A stretch of DNA of 64,000 nt, taken from NCBI RefSeq assembly GCF_037911585.1, contig NZ_JBAJNS010000001.1, forward strand, positions 3,776,001 to 3,840,000. Reading direction: 5' to 3'. The position numbers and the translations under genes were made by a program. This stretch comes from Streptomyces sp. GSL17-111. GTDB lineage: Bacteria; Actinomycetota; Actinomycetes; Streptomycetales; Streptomycetaceae. The notes under the pieces were generated by a model. The model had not been told where the DNA came from. It saw only the letters and a list, made by a program, of their open reading frames with translations, and made no database searches. This document shows, one piece after another, positions 1 to 7,767 of the stretch (positions are counted from its first letter, which is position 1; every line of letters starts with the position of its first letter).

Positions 1-239
1 CGCTGGGCCTTGTGGCGGGCGCGGTCGGGTGCGTACCCCAGCGTCTCCAGGGTGTACGCCGCCGCCGCGTCCGGCACGAAGAAGTGCGCGGCCCCGAAGC
101 GCGCCAGCGCCCACTGCGCCAGCCGGCGCAACCGCGGAGTGCTGAAGTAGCTGTTGAATGGACTTACTCCGATGCACACGTGCGTGGCCGAGGGTAAGAG
201 GCTGCTACATCGTTCGGTAAGTGGTTCAAATTCAAACAT
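1..239 (-). CDS. tRNA-dependent cyclodipeptide synthase, N-terminal part
   Basis: The reading frame starts at ATG 239 and runs off the left edge (80 residues visible, no stop). Residues 23-33 read IGVSPFNSYFS, the core CDPS signature. By alignment to AlbC as I remember it, Ser26 is the catalytic nucleophile (Ser37 of AlbC) and Asn29 corresponds to Asn40, which marks the NYH subfamily. The segment ARFGAAHFFVPD followed by TLETLGY and a basic RARHKAQ stretch also fits the family. Such enzymes take two aminoacyl-tRNAs and make a cyclodipeptide. A GAGGGG ribosome-binding site lies five bases before the ATG. The C-terminal Tyr-His motif is outside the window, so subfamily and product cannot be fixed. 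The gene diverges from the LysR pair; tailoring genes are expected further left. Confidence 0.86.
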   Translation of the reverse strand, partial: MFEFEPLTERCSSLLPSATHVCIGVSPFNSYFSTPRLRRLAQWALARFGAAHFFVPDAAAAYTLETLGYAPDRARHKAQ

Positions 240-502
240 GTTTCCCCTCGGGCAGTGTGTGGACAGACCCCCCTCGCGCCGCCGGGCCGTCGGCTCGGGA
301 AGCGATGAGTGGAATGGTGGCGGGCGCCGGTGGAGCTGAATACTGCCGTGCGGCTATGCCACTCCCGCACCTCCCGAACGGGCAGCGGAGCGTGCCCGTG
401 GGTAAACGGTTGGTGACCGGCCCGCACGGGTGCTTCACGGAAATTCGACCGCGTTCCGGTCAAGCCCTGGTGAACGGCCTGAGAAGCGGCTTAACTCAAG
501 TT

Positions 503-1414
503 ATGGACCTGCAATTCCGTCACTTACGCCAGCTGTGCGTCATCTCCGAAACCGGGAGCCTGAACAAGGCCGCGACGATCCTCGGCCTGCCGCAGCCGGC
601 CCTCAGCCGTCAGATCCGGAGACTGGAGCAGCTGTTCGGCGGCGCGCTGTTCGAGCGCGACCAGTTCGGCACGCGTCCGACCCCGCTGGGCAGCGCCGTC
701 CTGGAGCACGCGGCGAGCATCCTCCGCTCCCTCGACGACTTCGGGGAGCAGCTGCGCGACTACCGCACCCTCCGGAGCCGGACGCTCCGCATCGGCTGGG
801 CGCACAGCGTCCTCTACGAGCCCCTGCTGAGCTCCCTACGGCGGCTGGCGTCCGCCGAGCGCCTCCAGATCGTCGCCCCCAACTCCACGCGCGAGCTCCT
901 GACCCTCCTGCGCGCCGGTGAGGTGGACATCGCCCTGCGGGACCACGCCACGACCAACGGCCCCGTCCCCTCCGGCGACGGGGCGATCACCTACGTCCCC
1001 TGGGGCGAGTCCGCCGTCCTGCTCGCGGTGGCGGCCGACCGACCGCCGGCGACCGCCGAACGGCTCACGATGGCGGACCTGGCGGGCGAGGAGTGGATCT
1101 CCTGCACCGGGCCCGACGCCTGCGACGAGAAGCTCCGCCGGCTCTGCGCCGCCTACGGCTTCGTCCCCCGCATCACGCACGACATCCCGATGTCCGGCCC
1201 CCGCGGCCAGGTGATCCGGCACCAGGGCTGCGTGGCCCTGACCCAGGCCCACCGGCCCCCGGAGCCCGGCGTCGTGTACCGGACCGTGACGGACCTGGAC
1301 ATGACGGTCGTCCACCTGGTGGGCTTCCGCGGCTGGACCGCCGACCTGATGCCGAAGCTGGTGTCGCTGCTCTCCGCCGCCCTGCGGGAGCGGGCGCCGG
1401 TCACCCCCTCATGA
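503..1414 (+). CDS. LysR-family transcriptional regulator
   Basis: This 303-residue protein has the usual LysR length. Residues 1-62 form the winged HTH (MDLQFRHLRQLCVISETGSL..., then LPQPALSRQIRRLE); the rest is the periplasmic-binding-fold effector domain, with LRIGWAHSVLYEP opening it near residue 93. I chose ATG 503 because the LysR N-terminus begins exactly there, although the frame is open upstream. It diverges from the cyclodipeptide synthase across about 260 bases, the usual position for a LysR protein controlling the opposite gene. Its stop overlaps the start of a second LysR gene. The effector is unknown, but a product or precursor of the cyclodipeptide pathway is a reasonable guess. 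Confidence 0.88.
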   Translation: MDLQFRHLRQLCVISETGSLNKAATILGLPQPALSRQIRRLEQLFGGALFERDQFGTRPTPLGSAVLEHAASILRSLDDFGEQLRDYRTLRSRTLRIGWAHSVLYEPLLSSLRRLASAERLQIVAPNSTRELLTLLRAGEVDIALRDHATTNGPVPSGDGAITYVPWGESAVLLAVAADRPPATAERLTMADLAGEEWISCTGPDACDEKLRRLCAAYGFVPRITHDIPMSGPRGQVIRHQGCVALTQAHRPPEPGVVYRTVTDLDMTVVHLVGFRGWTADLMPKLVSLLSAALRERAPVTPS

Positions 1415-2376
1415 AGGTGGAGGTCCAGGACCTGCGCGTGCTGCGGGCCGTGGCCGACAGCGGCAGCCTGGCCGGCGCCGCGCGCGCCCTCGGCGTCCAC
1501 CAGGCCGCCGTCACCCGCCGCGTCCAGCACCTGGAACGCGTGACCGGGCTCGTCGTCCTGCACCGCGACCACCGGGGCGCCTACCTCACCGGCGCGGGAC
1601 GGCTGCTGCTGCGGTGCGCCGACGAACTGCTCCCGCGCATCGACCGGCTGCTGGCCGCCGGCAGCCCCGGCGGCACGCCCGGCCCGGCGGCGGAACGCCT
1701 GCGCATCGGCGCGGTGCCCAGCTCCGCGCTCCCGCTCGTCACCGCCCGCGCCCAGGCCCTGTTCCCGTCGGCCGTCATCGAGCTCCGCACCGTCACCGGT
1801 GCCTACCGCGAGCCGGTCGGCGACAGCGGGCCGGACGACAGCGGCGCCGCCCTGCTGAGCCTCTTCCGCCTGCAGCGGCTCGACCTCGCGGTGGTCCGGC
1901 ACTCCGCCGTCCTGGGCGGCCCCCTCCCGGACCTCCTCGACTCCGCCGTGCTCGCCGAGGAGAACCTGCTCGTCGGCACCGGCGAGGGGCACCGGCTGGC
2001 GCGACGCCCCTCCGTCGCGCTCGCCGACCTGGAGGGGGAGCGGTGCCTGCTCGCCGGGGGCCGTCGGCACGCGGTGCTGCGCCGTCACTTCACGGCCGCC
2101 GTGCGCCGGGCCGACGTGGGCGTCGGGCTGCACTGGGCGCCCGACGAGGCCGAGGCGGCGGCCATCGCCTGCGCGGTCCGGGGCGTGCTGCCCGCCTACC
2201 CCTTCCCCGCCCCGGCCGCCGGCGTCGTCTACGTTCCGCTGTCCGACGCCGTCACCCGGCACGAGCTGCTGCTGGTCTGGCCGTCGGACGGCCCCGCAGC
2301 CGCCTGGGCGCCCCGGTTGGCGGACACGGTGCGCGCGGCGTATCCCGGCGCGGCGTATCCCGGGTGGGCGGGCTGA
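1411..2376 (+). CDS. Second LysR-family regulator, overlapping the first
   Basis: The start ATG 1411 overlaps the upstream stop as ATGA, so the two regulators are probably translationally coupled. The protein is 321 residues: the HTH lies in residues 1-63 (MKVEVQDLRVLRAVADSGSL, HQAAVTRRVQHLE), and the effector domain begins near residue 95 (RLRIGAVPSSALPL). The sequence is only distantly like its neighbour, so this is a pair of paralogues rather than a recent duplication. Two cotranscribed LysR genes are uncommon and may act as a pair on the divergent promoter. The gene ends 63 bases before the tRNA-Cys on the opposite strand. Confidence 0.88.
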   Translation: MKVEVQDLRVLRAVADSGSLAGAARALGVHQAAVTRRVQHLERVTGLVVLHRDHRGAYLTGAGRLLLRCADELLPRIDRLLAAGSPGGTPGPAAERLRIGAVPSSALPLVTARAQALFPSAVIELRTVTGAYREPVGDSGPDDSGAALLSLFRLQRLDLAVVRHSAVLGGPLPDLLDSAVLAEENLLVGTGEGHRLARRPSVALADLEGERCLLAGGRRHAVLRRHFTAAVRRADVGVGLHWAPDEAEAAAIACAVRGVLPAYPFPAPAAGVVYVPLSDAVTRHELLLVWPSDGPAAAWAPRLADTVRAAYPGAAYPGWAG

Positions 2377-2439
2377 CGCGCGGACCGTACGGCGGTCGTC
2401 GGCGCGCGTCCCTCGGGGGCGACGCGCGCCGACGGGCGG

Positions 2440-2510
2440 AGGTGGAGACAGGATTCGAACCTGTGTGAACGGCTCTGCGGGCCGTCGCCTCGCCTCTCGG
2501 CCACTCCACC
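2440..2510 (-). tRNA. tRNA-Cys (GCA) with atypical anticodon loop
   Basis: A complete cloverleaf folds: acceptor GGTGGAG/CTCCACC, D arm GCC/GGC, anticodon stem ACGGC/GCCGT, four-base variable loop, T stem ACAGG/CCTGT and loop TTCGAAT. The anticodon is GCA and the discriminator base is U, both Cys identity elements. The anticodon loop is CCGCAGA, so the nearly universal U33 is C and position 37 is G; the usual Streptomyces tRNA-Cys loop, from memory, is CTGCAAA. No CCA is encoded. The gene lies between the LysR pair and the MFS exporter, inside the putative cyclodipeptide locus, on the same strand as the synthase. Confidence 0.85.
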
Positions 2511-2787
2511 GCGGACGGAAGAACCGCCGGGCACCTGCGCGAAAGCGGCCGCATTCCGTTCGCATGCGGCGCCGTGCCGGTACCGGAAAGCTAGCACCTG
2601 ACGCCCTTTCGGGGAATACCGAATGTGCGCGCATTTTCTGCGTAGCCCCACCGGGCGGTCGCCCGGGGCGATTCCGTCATGCCTTTCCGGCACAGGGGTA
2701 TGCCTTCTTGTCAGGTCGGTCGACAGAAGTCGCCGGGAAAAGCTTCACTGGCCCGGACGGGGAGAATCCGACGAAACCGGTGGCAGC

Positions 2788-4353
2788 GTGGCCGAGCACG
2801 GGTCCGAAGAGTCAAAAAAATGGTGGGCTTTCGCAGGGCTGGGAACGCTGAGTTTTCTCGGCTGCATCGACCTGACCATCGTCAGCACCGCCGCGCCCGT
2901 CATTCAGGACGAACTCGGCGCGACGGTGACCGAACTCCAGCTGGTCGTCAACGTCTTCATCGTGGCCCTGGCCACCGGCATGGTGACGGCGGGCCGACTC
3001 GCCGACAGCCACGGCCGTCGCAGGGTGCTGCTCGTCGGGGCCGTCCTGTTCGGGATCGCCTCGCTCCTCGCGGGCTTCGCGGCCTCCGCGCCCTGGCTGA
3101 TCGTCTTCCGTTTCCTCCAGGGCATGGCCTGCGCCGTGCTCTACACCGCCACCGGGGCGTTGGTCTCCGCGATCTTTCCGCCGCACCAGCGGGGCAGGGC
3201 GATCGGCTGGCTCTACGGGGTCAACGGACTCGGTCTCGCGGCCGGGCCCGTGCTGGGCGGCGTCCTCGTCACCTCGGCGTCCTGGTCCTGGATCTTCTGG
3301 CTGAACGTGCCCCTCGTCCTGGTCGCGCTGGCCGTCTGTCTGCGGACGGTGCCCGAGTCGTTCGGTGAGAGGCTCACCGGCGGCATGGACCGCGCCGGCG
3401 TCGCGCTGTTGTTCACCTCCGTGCCCGCCCTCGTCCTGGGACTGACGCTCGGTCACACCGAGGGCTGGACGTCACCGGCCATCGTCGCTCTCCTCCTCTA
3501 CGGCTGCGCCGCCCTCGTCGCCTTCGGCCGTGTGGAGCTCCGGGTACGGAATCCGCTCATCCGCCTGCGCCTGTTCGCGGGGCGGAACTTCCTGGGCGCG
3601 GTCACGGCGGACTTCTCGCTGGCGTTCTTCTACTGCGTCGCCCTGTTCCTGATGCCGCTCTACCTGCACGCCGTGCGCGGCTTCGACGGGCACACCACCG
3701 GCCTGCTGCTCCTGCCGTGCACGGCGGCCGTCGCGGTCCTGTCCCCGCTCGTCGGGCGGCTCGTCGACCGCTTCGGGACGCGCCCCATGCTCTGCCTGGG
3801 CTTCCTGACCTTCGCCCTGTGCGCGCTGCTCCAGACGCGGCTGACGCCGACCACGCACCTCGGTTCCCTGATCGCCGCGTTCGTCCTGATGGGGGTCGGC
3901 TGGGCCCTCGTCCTGGGCCCCGCCACGGTCGCCGCGCTCTCCGCCGTGCCCGGCCACCTGGCCGGGACGGCCGTGGGCGCCTCGTGGACCTGCCACAACC
4001 TCGGGGGCGCCCTGGGCCTGGCCGTCGGCATGGAGGTCCACCGGATCGCGGCGCACCACGCGCTGGCCGACCGGCTGGCCGAACAGGGCCTGCCCTCCGG
4101 CCCCTGGACGGCTCAGGTCGTGGAGAGTCCGCAGGACGGCCCGGCCCTGCTCCAGCAGTACACCGGCCTCACGGCCGAGCAGGCGCACGACGTCTTCGCC
4201 GCCGTGTTCACCGGTGGCAGCCGCGCCGCGATGGAGCTGCTGCTCGTCGTCGCCGTGGTCACCCTGGCCGTCATCGCCCTCGGGCTCCGCCCGGCCCCGC
4301 CCGCGCGGAGCGTGCCGCGCGGCACGGAGCGCACGTCGGCCACGTCCCGCTGA
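2788..4353 (+). CDS. MFS efflux transporter, DHA2 (EmrB/QacA) family
   Basis: The 521-residue protein has the length and hydrophobic profile of 14-helix drug/proton antiporters. The family motif appears as IDLTIVSTAAPVI in the first helix, and motif A as GRLADSHGRRRVLL in the loop after the second. I chose GTG 2788 (VAEHGSEESKKWW), just ahead of the first helix; the frame is open further upstream but that part looks non-coding. Its position beside the cyclodipeptide synthase and LysR genes suggests that it exports the pathway product, perhaps as self-resistance. A strong inverted repeat follows the stop. Substrate specificity cannot be read from the sequence. Confidence 0.82.
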   Translation: MAEHGSEESKKWWAFAGLGTLSFLGCIDLTIVSTAAPVIQDELGATVTELQLVVNVFIVALATGMVTAGRLADSHGRRRVLLVGAVLFGIASLLAGFAASAPWLIVFRFLQGMACAVLYTATGALVSAIFPPHQRGRAIGWLYGVNGLGLAAGPVLGGVLVTSASWSWIFWLNVPLVLVALAVCLRTVPESFGERLTGGMDRAGVALLFTSVPALVLGLTLGHTEGWTSPAIVALLLYGCAALVAFGRVELRVRNPLIRLRLFAGRNFLGAVTADFSLAFFYCVALFLMPLYLHAVRGFDGHTTGLLLLPCTAAVAVLSPLVGRLVDRFGTRPMLCLGFLTFALCALLQTRLTPTTHLGSLIAAFVLMGVGWALVLGPATVAALSAVPGHLAGTAVGASWTCHNLGGALGLAVGMEVHRIAAHHALADRLAEQGLPSGPWTAQVVESPQDGPALLQQYTGLTAEQAHDVFAAVFTGGSRAAMELLLVVAVVTLAVIALGLRPAPPARSVPRGTERTSATSR

Positions 4354-4376
4354 CCCCGCCGCCGGGCGCACGAAAG

Positions 4377-4430
4377 GGGGTCGGGAGACGCGCGGCCTGA
4401 GTTTCCCAAGCCGACCGGTCTCCCGACCCC
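4377..4430 (+). terminator. Long inverted repeat after the MFS gene, probable terminator
   Basis: The 13-base arms GGGGTCGGGAGAC (4377-4389) and GTCTCCCGACCCC (4418-4430) are perfectly complementary around a 28-base loop, 24 bases after the MFS stop. There is no U tract, which is common for actinomycete terminators. Confidence 0.6.
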
Positions 4431-4649
4431 GGTGCCCCGATGAGGGGGCAACCCGCGGCGTACGGACCCCCGTTGCCGTACGCCGCTCGTCTATTTCGTT
4501 TTACGCGACGTGGAGAGAGTACGACCTGGGTCACCCCCCTTGTCAAGCTGACTTTACGATAGGGCCGGAGCTCTCCGAGTGCGTAAACTTCATGAGAGAA
4601 CGGCTGCGGTTCGGACCAGCCGCAGTCGCCGACCACAAGGGGTGATGGG

Positions 4650-5141
4650 GTGGACAGGGGGTCACCCGGCAACGGGCGCACCATCGCGGAACGGCTGGAC
4701 CATCTCATCGGGACCATCCACCCGCCGGAGCGGGGACCGCTCAGCTACATGGAGATCGCCGAGGCGATCAAGCGCAAGGCCGGACCCGATGGGCCGACCG
4801 TCTCGCACGCGACCATCCAGAAGATCCGCAAGGGCGAGATCACGGACCCGAAGGTGTCGACGCTCACCGTCATCGCCGGGTTCTTCGGCGTGCCCGTCAC
4901 GTACTTCTTCGACGACGCCGTGGCCGACCGGGTCGACGCGAAGATCGCGAAGGTCAAGGAACGGGTGGAGTTGACGCGGGCCCAGCGCGAACTGGCCGAC
5001 ATGCTCGGCGACGGCGACGTGCGGGACGTCGCCGTCCGCATGAACGGGCTCTCGGCGGACAGCCTGCGGGCGATCCGGGGCGTGATCGACCAGGCGCGCC
5101 GCCTGGAGGGGTTGCCCGAGACGCCCGGCCGCGACGCCTGA
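4650..5141 (+). CDS. XRE-family HTH regulator
   Basis: The 163-residue protein begins at GTG 4650 behind AAGGGG. Residues 10-80 carry an XRE-type HTH (LSYMEIAEAI, VSHATIQKIRKGEITDPKVSTL, FFGVPVTYFFDD); the remaining C-terminal half is helical and charged. This layout matches Streptomyces regulators that precede ImmA/IrrE and MAB_1171c genes, as is the case here. It probably controls the downstream cassette and may be cleaved by the adjacent ImmA/IrrE protein, as in the ICEBs1 ImmR/ImmA pair; that last point is inference. A 196-base gap follows. Confidence 0.8.
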   Translation: MDRGSPGNGRTIAERLDHLIGTIHPPERGPLSYMEIAEAIKRKAGPDGPTVSHATIQKIRKGEITDPKVSTLTVIAGFFGVPVTYFFDDAVADRVDAKIAKVKERVELTRAQRELADMLGDGDVRDVAVRMNGLSADSLRAIRGVIDQARRLEGLPETPGRDA

Positions 5142-5260
5142 CCCCGTCGCGTCCGGAGGTTACGCCCTTCCGTATTCGGGGGGAACCTGCCGAATACGCT
5201 GAAGTAACCTTTCCGCTATCTGGTTGAACATGAAAACGATTCATGTCCGGACACCCGCTC

Positions 5261-5266
5261 TTGACA
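5261..5266 (+). promoter_or_regulatory. Possible -35 element before the ImmA/IrrE gene
   Basis: A perfect TTGACA lies 72 bases before the ImmA/IrrE start. The 196-base gap is much less GC-rich than its surroundings and also contains the dyad CATGAA...TTCATG (about 5229-5244), a possible XRE operator. No convincing -10 sits at the right distance, so the promoter call is weak. Confidence 0.35.
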
Positions 5267-5337
5267 TGTGATCAGTTGGCGGAATTTGGTCGCCGGACTC
5301 CGGCAGAGCCTAAACTCGGAGGCCCTAAGGAGTCCGC

Positions 5338-5895
5338 ATGCCCAAGACGAGCCGCCGTGCCCGCTGCGAGGCCGTCGCCGACGCTCTCGAGCTGCCCCGT
5401 CCGTTCGACCTCGACGCCCTCTGCGAGCGCATCGCCGAGCGGCGTGGACGCCCCCTGCGCCTGATCGCCCTGGAGGGTGTGCCCGACGGCAGCACGCCCT
5501 GCGGGGTGTGGGTCGCCACCGGCACCGCGGACCTGATCTTCTACGAGCCGGCGACCAGCGCCTTCCACAAGCTCCAGATCGTCCTGCACGAACTCTCCCA
5601 CATGCTGCTCGGGCACGGTTCGTCGGACGCGGAGCGCCCCGCCTACGTGGCCCGGCTCATGGCGGAGAGCGACACCGCCCCGGTCGAGGACGCCGAGGAG
5701 GACCTGGACATGGACCAACTCCTGCACATCCTCGGCCGCACCAGCTACACCGACGACGAGGAGCGCGACGCCGAACTCCTCGCGACGATCCTCAGCGACC
5801 GCGCCGTCAGCACACCCGCCCCGGCCACCTCGCACGAGGCCGCCGAGGTGCTCGACCGGCTCAACGACGCCTTCGGGCTCCCCAGACGCTGGTGA
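5338..5895 (+). CDS. ImmA/IrrE-family metallopeptidase
   Basis: The 185-residue protein has the zinc motif HELSH (HExxH) near residue 84, in the context QIVLHELSHMLLGHG, and a later acidic helix ERDAELLATIL that probably supplies the third ligand. AAGGAG lies well spaced before ATG 5338. ImmA/IrrE peptidases typically cleave XRE-type repressors, and one is encoded immediately upstream, so a sensor-repressor pair is likely. The stop lies 7 bases before the next start, so it is the first gene of a tight three-gene run with the membrane protein and the PAP2-like protein. Confidence 0.82.
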   Translation: MPKTSRRARCEAVADALELPRPFDLDALCERIAERRGRPLRLIALEGVPDGSTPCGVWVATGTADLIFYEPATSAFHKLQIVLHELSHMLLGHGSSDAERPAYVARLMAESDTAPVEDAEEDLDMDQLLHILGRTSYTDDEERDAELLATILSDRAVSTPAPATSHEAAEVLDRLNDAFGLPRRW

Positions 5896-5902
5896 GGAGC
5901 GC

Positions 5903-7105
5903 ATGGAACTCGCCGTACTGATCCTCCTGTGGGCCACGGTGCTCTGGCGGGCCCCGGCCGCCTTCCGGTCGCCGATCCAGCGCAGCCTGTGGGTGACGTT
6001 CGCCACCCTCACCGTCGCCATGACGCTCCGGCTGCCGGACGTCATGCTCGCCATCGACGAGGGGACCGGCGTCAACAACCTCGCCACCCTGCTCAAGCAC
6101 ATCCTCGGCATCATCTCGGCCGCCGCGCTGCTGGAGTTCGTCTACGGCATCACCAAAGGGAGCGCGGCCTGGGGACGCCGCCTGCGGCAGGCCCTCGCGG
6201 GGGTGACGCTGCTCGTCCTCGGCGTCCTCTTCTTCCTCACCCCGCGCACGGTCGAGGCGCCGGACTACTTCGAGAGCAAGGCCGGCGAGGGCGGCGCCGC
6301 CACCGCCTACCTCCTGGTCTGGTACGCCTACCTGGGCGGCGCGTTGCTCCTCGCCGCGCTGCTCTTCCTCGGCGCCCGGCGGCACGCGGCGGGCTGGCTG
6401 CGGGCCGGACTGTTCCTGCTGGGCGCCGGGTCGGCGGCCAGCGTCGCCTACGCGCTCGTGCGTGCCCTCTACCTCGTCCTGGCGCTGTGCGGCCGGACGG
6501 ACGACGGCATGGACGCAGCCTTCACGCACTGGACGGACGTGGCCAAGCACATCGCCATCGTCTTCATCCTCGTCGGCAGCCTGCTGCCCGCCGTCGGCGT
6601 CACGTCGCGCGCCGTCCGGCACTGGCGCAGGCTCCGGGAGCTCGGCCCGCTGTGGAAGGACCTCACGGACGCGGTGCCGGAGGTCGTCCTCCACGAGGAG
6701 CTGGGCCGGGGCGAGCTGCGGATACGGCTGCACCGGACCGTCGTGGAGATCCGCGACGCGATGCTCGCCCTGGAGCCCTACAGCTCGGCGGAGGACCGGC
6801 GCCGGGCCGAGGCCGTGGCCGCGGACAGCGGCCTGACGGGGGCGGAGCGGCGGGCGCTCGCGGGCGCGTGCCGGATCGAGGCGGCCCGCCGGACCAAGCT
6901 GTCCGGTGTCCCGCCGCTCGAACCCGCCCTGCGCGCCGACCCCGAGGACGCCGGGACCCGCCTGGACGACCCGGGGGAGCTGGGCGACCTGGACGCCGAA
7001 GCGGCCCTGCTGCGGCAGCTGGAGATCGCCCGGCGCCACCCCGCCGTCCAGGAGCTCACCGCCCGGCACCCGACCGACAGCACCCAGGAGGCAGCCCGGC
7101 CGTGA
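5903..7105 (+). CDS. MAB_1171c-type membrane protein
   Basis: The 400-residue protein starts with a membrane segment (MELAVLILLWATVLW) and contains about six to seven hydrophobic helices in the first 230 residues, followed by a long soluble, charged C-terminal region of about 170 residues. This matches what I remember of the MAB_1171c / DUF6545 family, annotated as a putative transporter with unknown function. A GAGGAG site precedes the ATG. It overlaps the next gene by four bases (GTGA). The constant company of XRE and ImmA/IrrE genes suggests one regulated membrane system. Confidence 0.75.
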   Translation: MELAVLILLWATVLWRAPAAFRSPIQRSLWVTFATLTVAMTLRLPDVMLAIDEGTGVNNLATLLKHILGIISAAALLEFVYGITKGSAAWGRRLRQALAGVTLLVLGVLFFLTPRTVEAPDYFESKAGEGGAATAYLLVWYAYLGGALLLAALLFLGARRHAAGWLRAGLFLLGAGSAASVAYALVRALYLVLALCGRTDDGMDAAFTHWTDVAKHIAIVFILVGSLLPAVGVTSRAVRHWRRLRELGPLWKDLTDAVPEVVLHEELGRGELRIRLHRTVVEIRDAMLALEPYSSAEDRRRAEAVAADSGLTGAERRALAGACRIEAARRTKLSGVPPLEPALRADPEDAGTRLDDPGELGDLDAEAALLRQLEIARRHPAVQELTARHPTDSTQEAARP

Positions 7106-7728
7106 CCACCTCCGCCGACCGGCCCGCGCGGGCCGAGCAACCCCGCCCGGCCGAGCGACCCCGCCCGGCCGCACGCCTCGTCACCGACGGGTTCGAGCCG
7201 AAGAACTGGATCATCGTGCTCACCCTGCTCGTCGGCTGGCGGGTGGACGGCCTCGCGGGCGTGGGGTGGGGCCTGTTCGGGGCGTTCTTCGCCGCCGTCG
7301 TCCCCGTCCTGTTCATCACGTTCGGCGTCCGGCGCGGCAGCTGGGCCGACCGGCACGTCGGCGTCCGGCAGCAGCGGCTCGTCGTGATGGTGTTCATCAT
7401 CGGTTCCGTGGCCACCGGCACCCTGCTCATGGGTGCCCTGGGGGCACCCATGCCGATGATCGCGCTCGTCGCCGCGATGGTCGCCACGCTCGTCGTCCTG
7501 CTGGCGATCACCGTGGTGTGGAAGGTGTCCGTCCACGCCGCCGTGTCCTCCGGGAGCGTCGCCATCCTGGCGCTGGCGTACGGGCCGTGGGCGCTGACCG
7601 CCTACCCGCTCGTGGCGCTGGTCGGATGGTCCCGGGTCAGGCTGCGGGACCACACGACCGGCCAGGTGCTGGCCGGCGCCGCGCTCGGGGCACTCGTCGC
7701 CGCCGGGACGTTCGCCCTGCTGCGCTGA
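7102..7728 (+). CDS. PAP2-like membrane phosphatase
   Basis: This 208-residue protein begins at GTG 7102 inside the previous stop. After a 30-residue proline-rich leader come about five hydrophobic helices. The end, GWSRVRLRDHTTGQVLAGAALGA, resembles the third PAP2 signature (SR...H...DV.AG), with Arg and His retained. I see no convincing KX6RP first motif, so it may be a degenerate member without lipid phosphatase activity. It is the last gene of the XRE-ImmA-MAB_1171c cassette. Confidence 0.65.
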   Translation: MTTSADRPARAEQPRPAERPRPAARLVTDGFEPKNWIIVLTLLVGWRVDGLAGVGWGLFGAFFAAVVPVLFITFGVRRGSWADRHVGVRQQRLVVMVFIIGSVATGTLLMGALGAPMPMIALVAAMVATLVVLLAITVVWKVSVHAAVSSGSVAILALAYGPWALTAYPLVALVGWSRVRLRDHTTGQVLAGAALGALVAAGTFALLR

Positions 7729-7767
7729 CGACCGCCCCGGCGCCGCACCCCGCCGCCGCGCCCGGCG

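Noticed and set aside
1153-2634. A 493-residue minus-strand open frame over the second LysR gene
   Set aside because: Its Arg/Ala/Gly-rich product has no domain and mirrors the GC bias of the real LysR gene on the other strand.
1-4353. Bicyclomycin biosynthesis cluster
   Set aside because: A CDPS and an MFS exporter fit, but LysR pairs are not diagnostic and no 2OG oxygenase or P450 gene is visible in the window.
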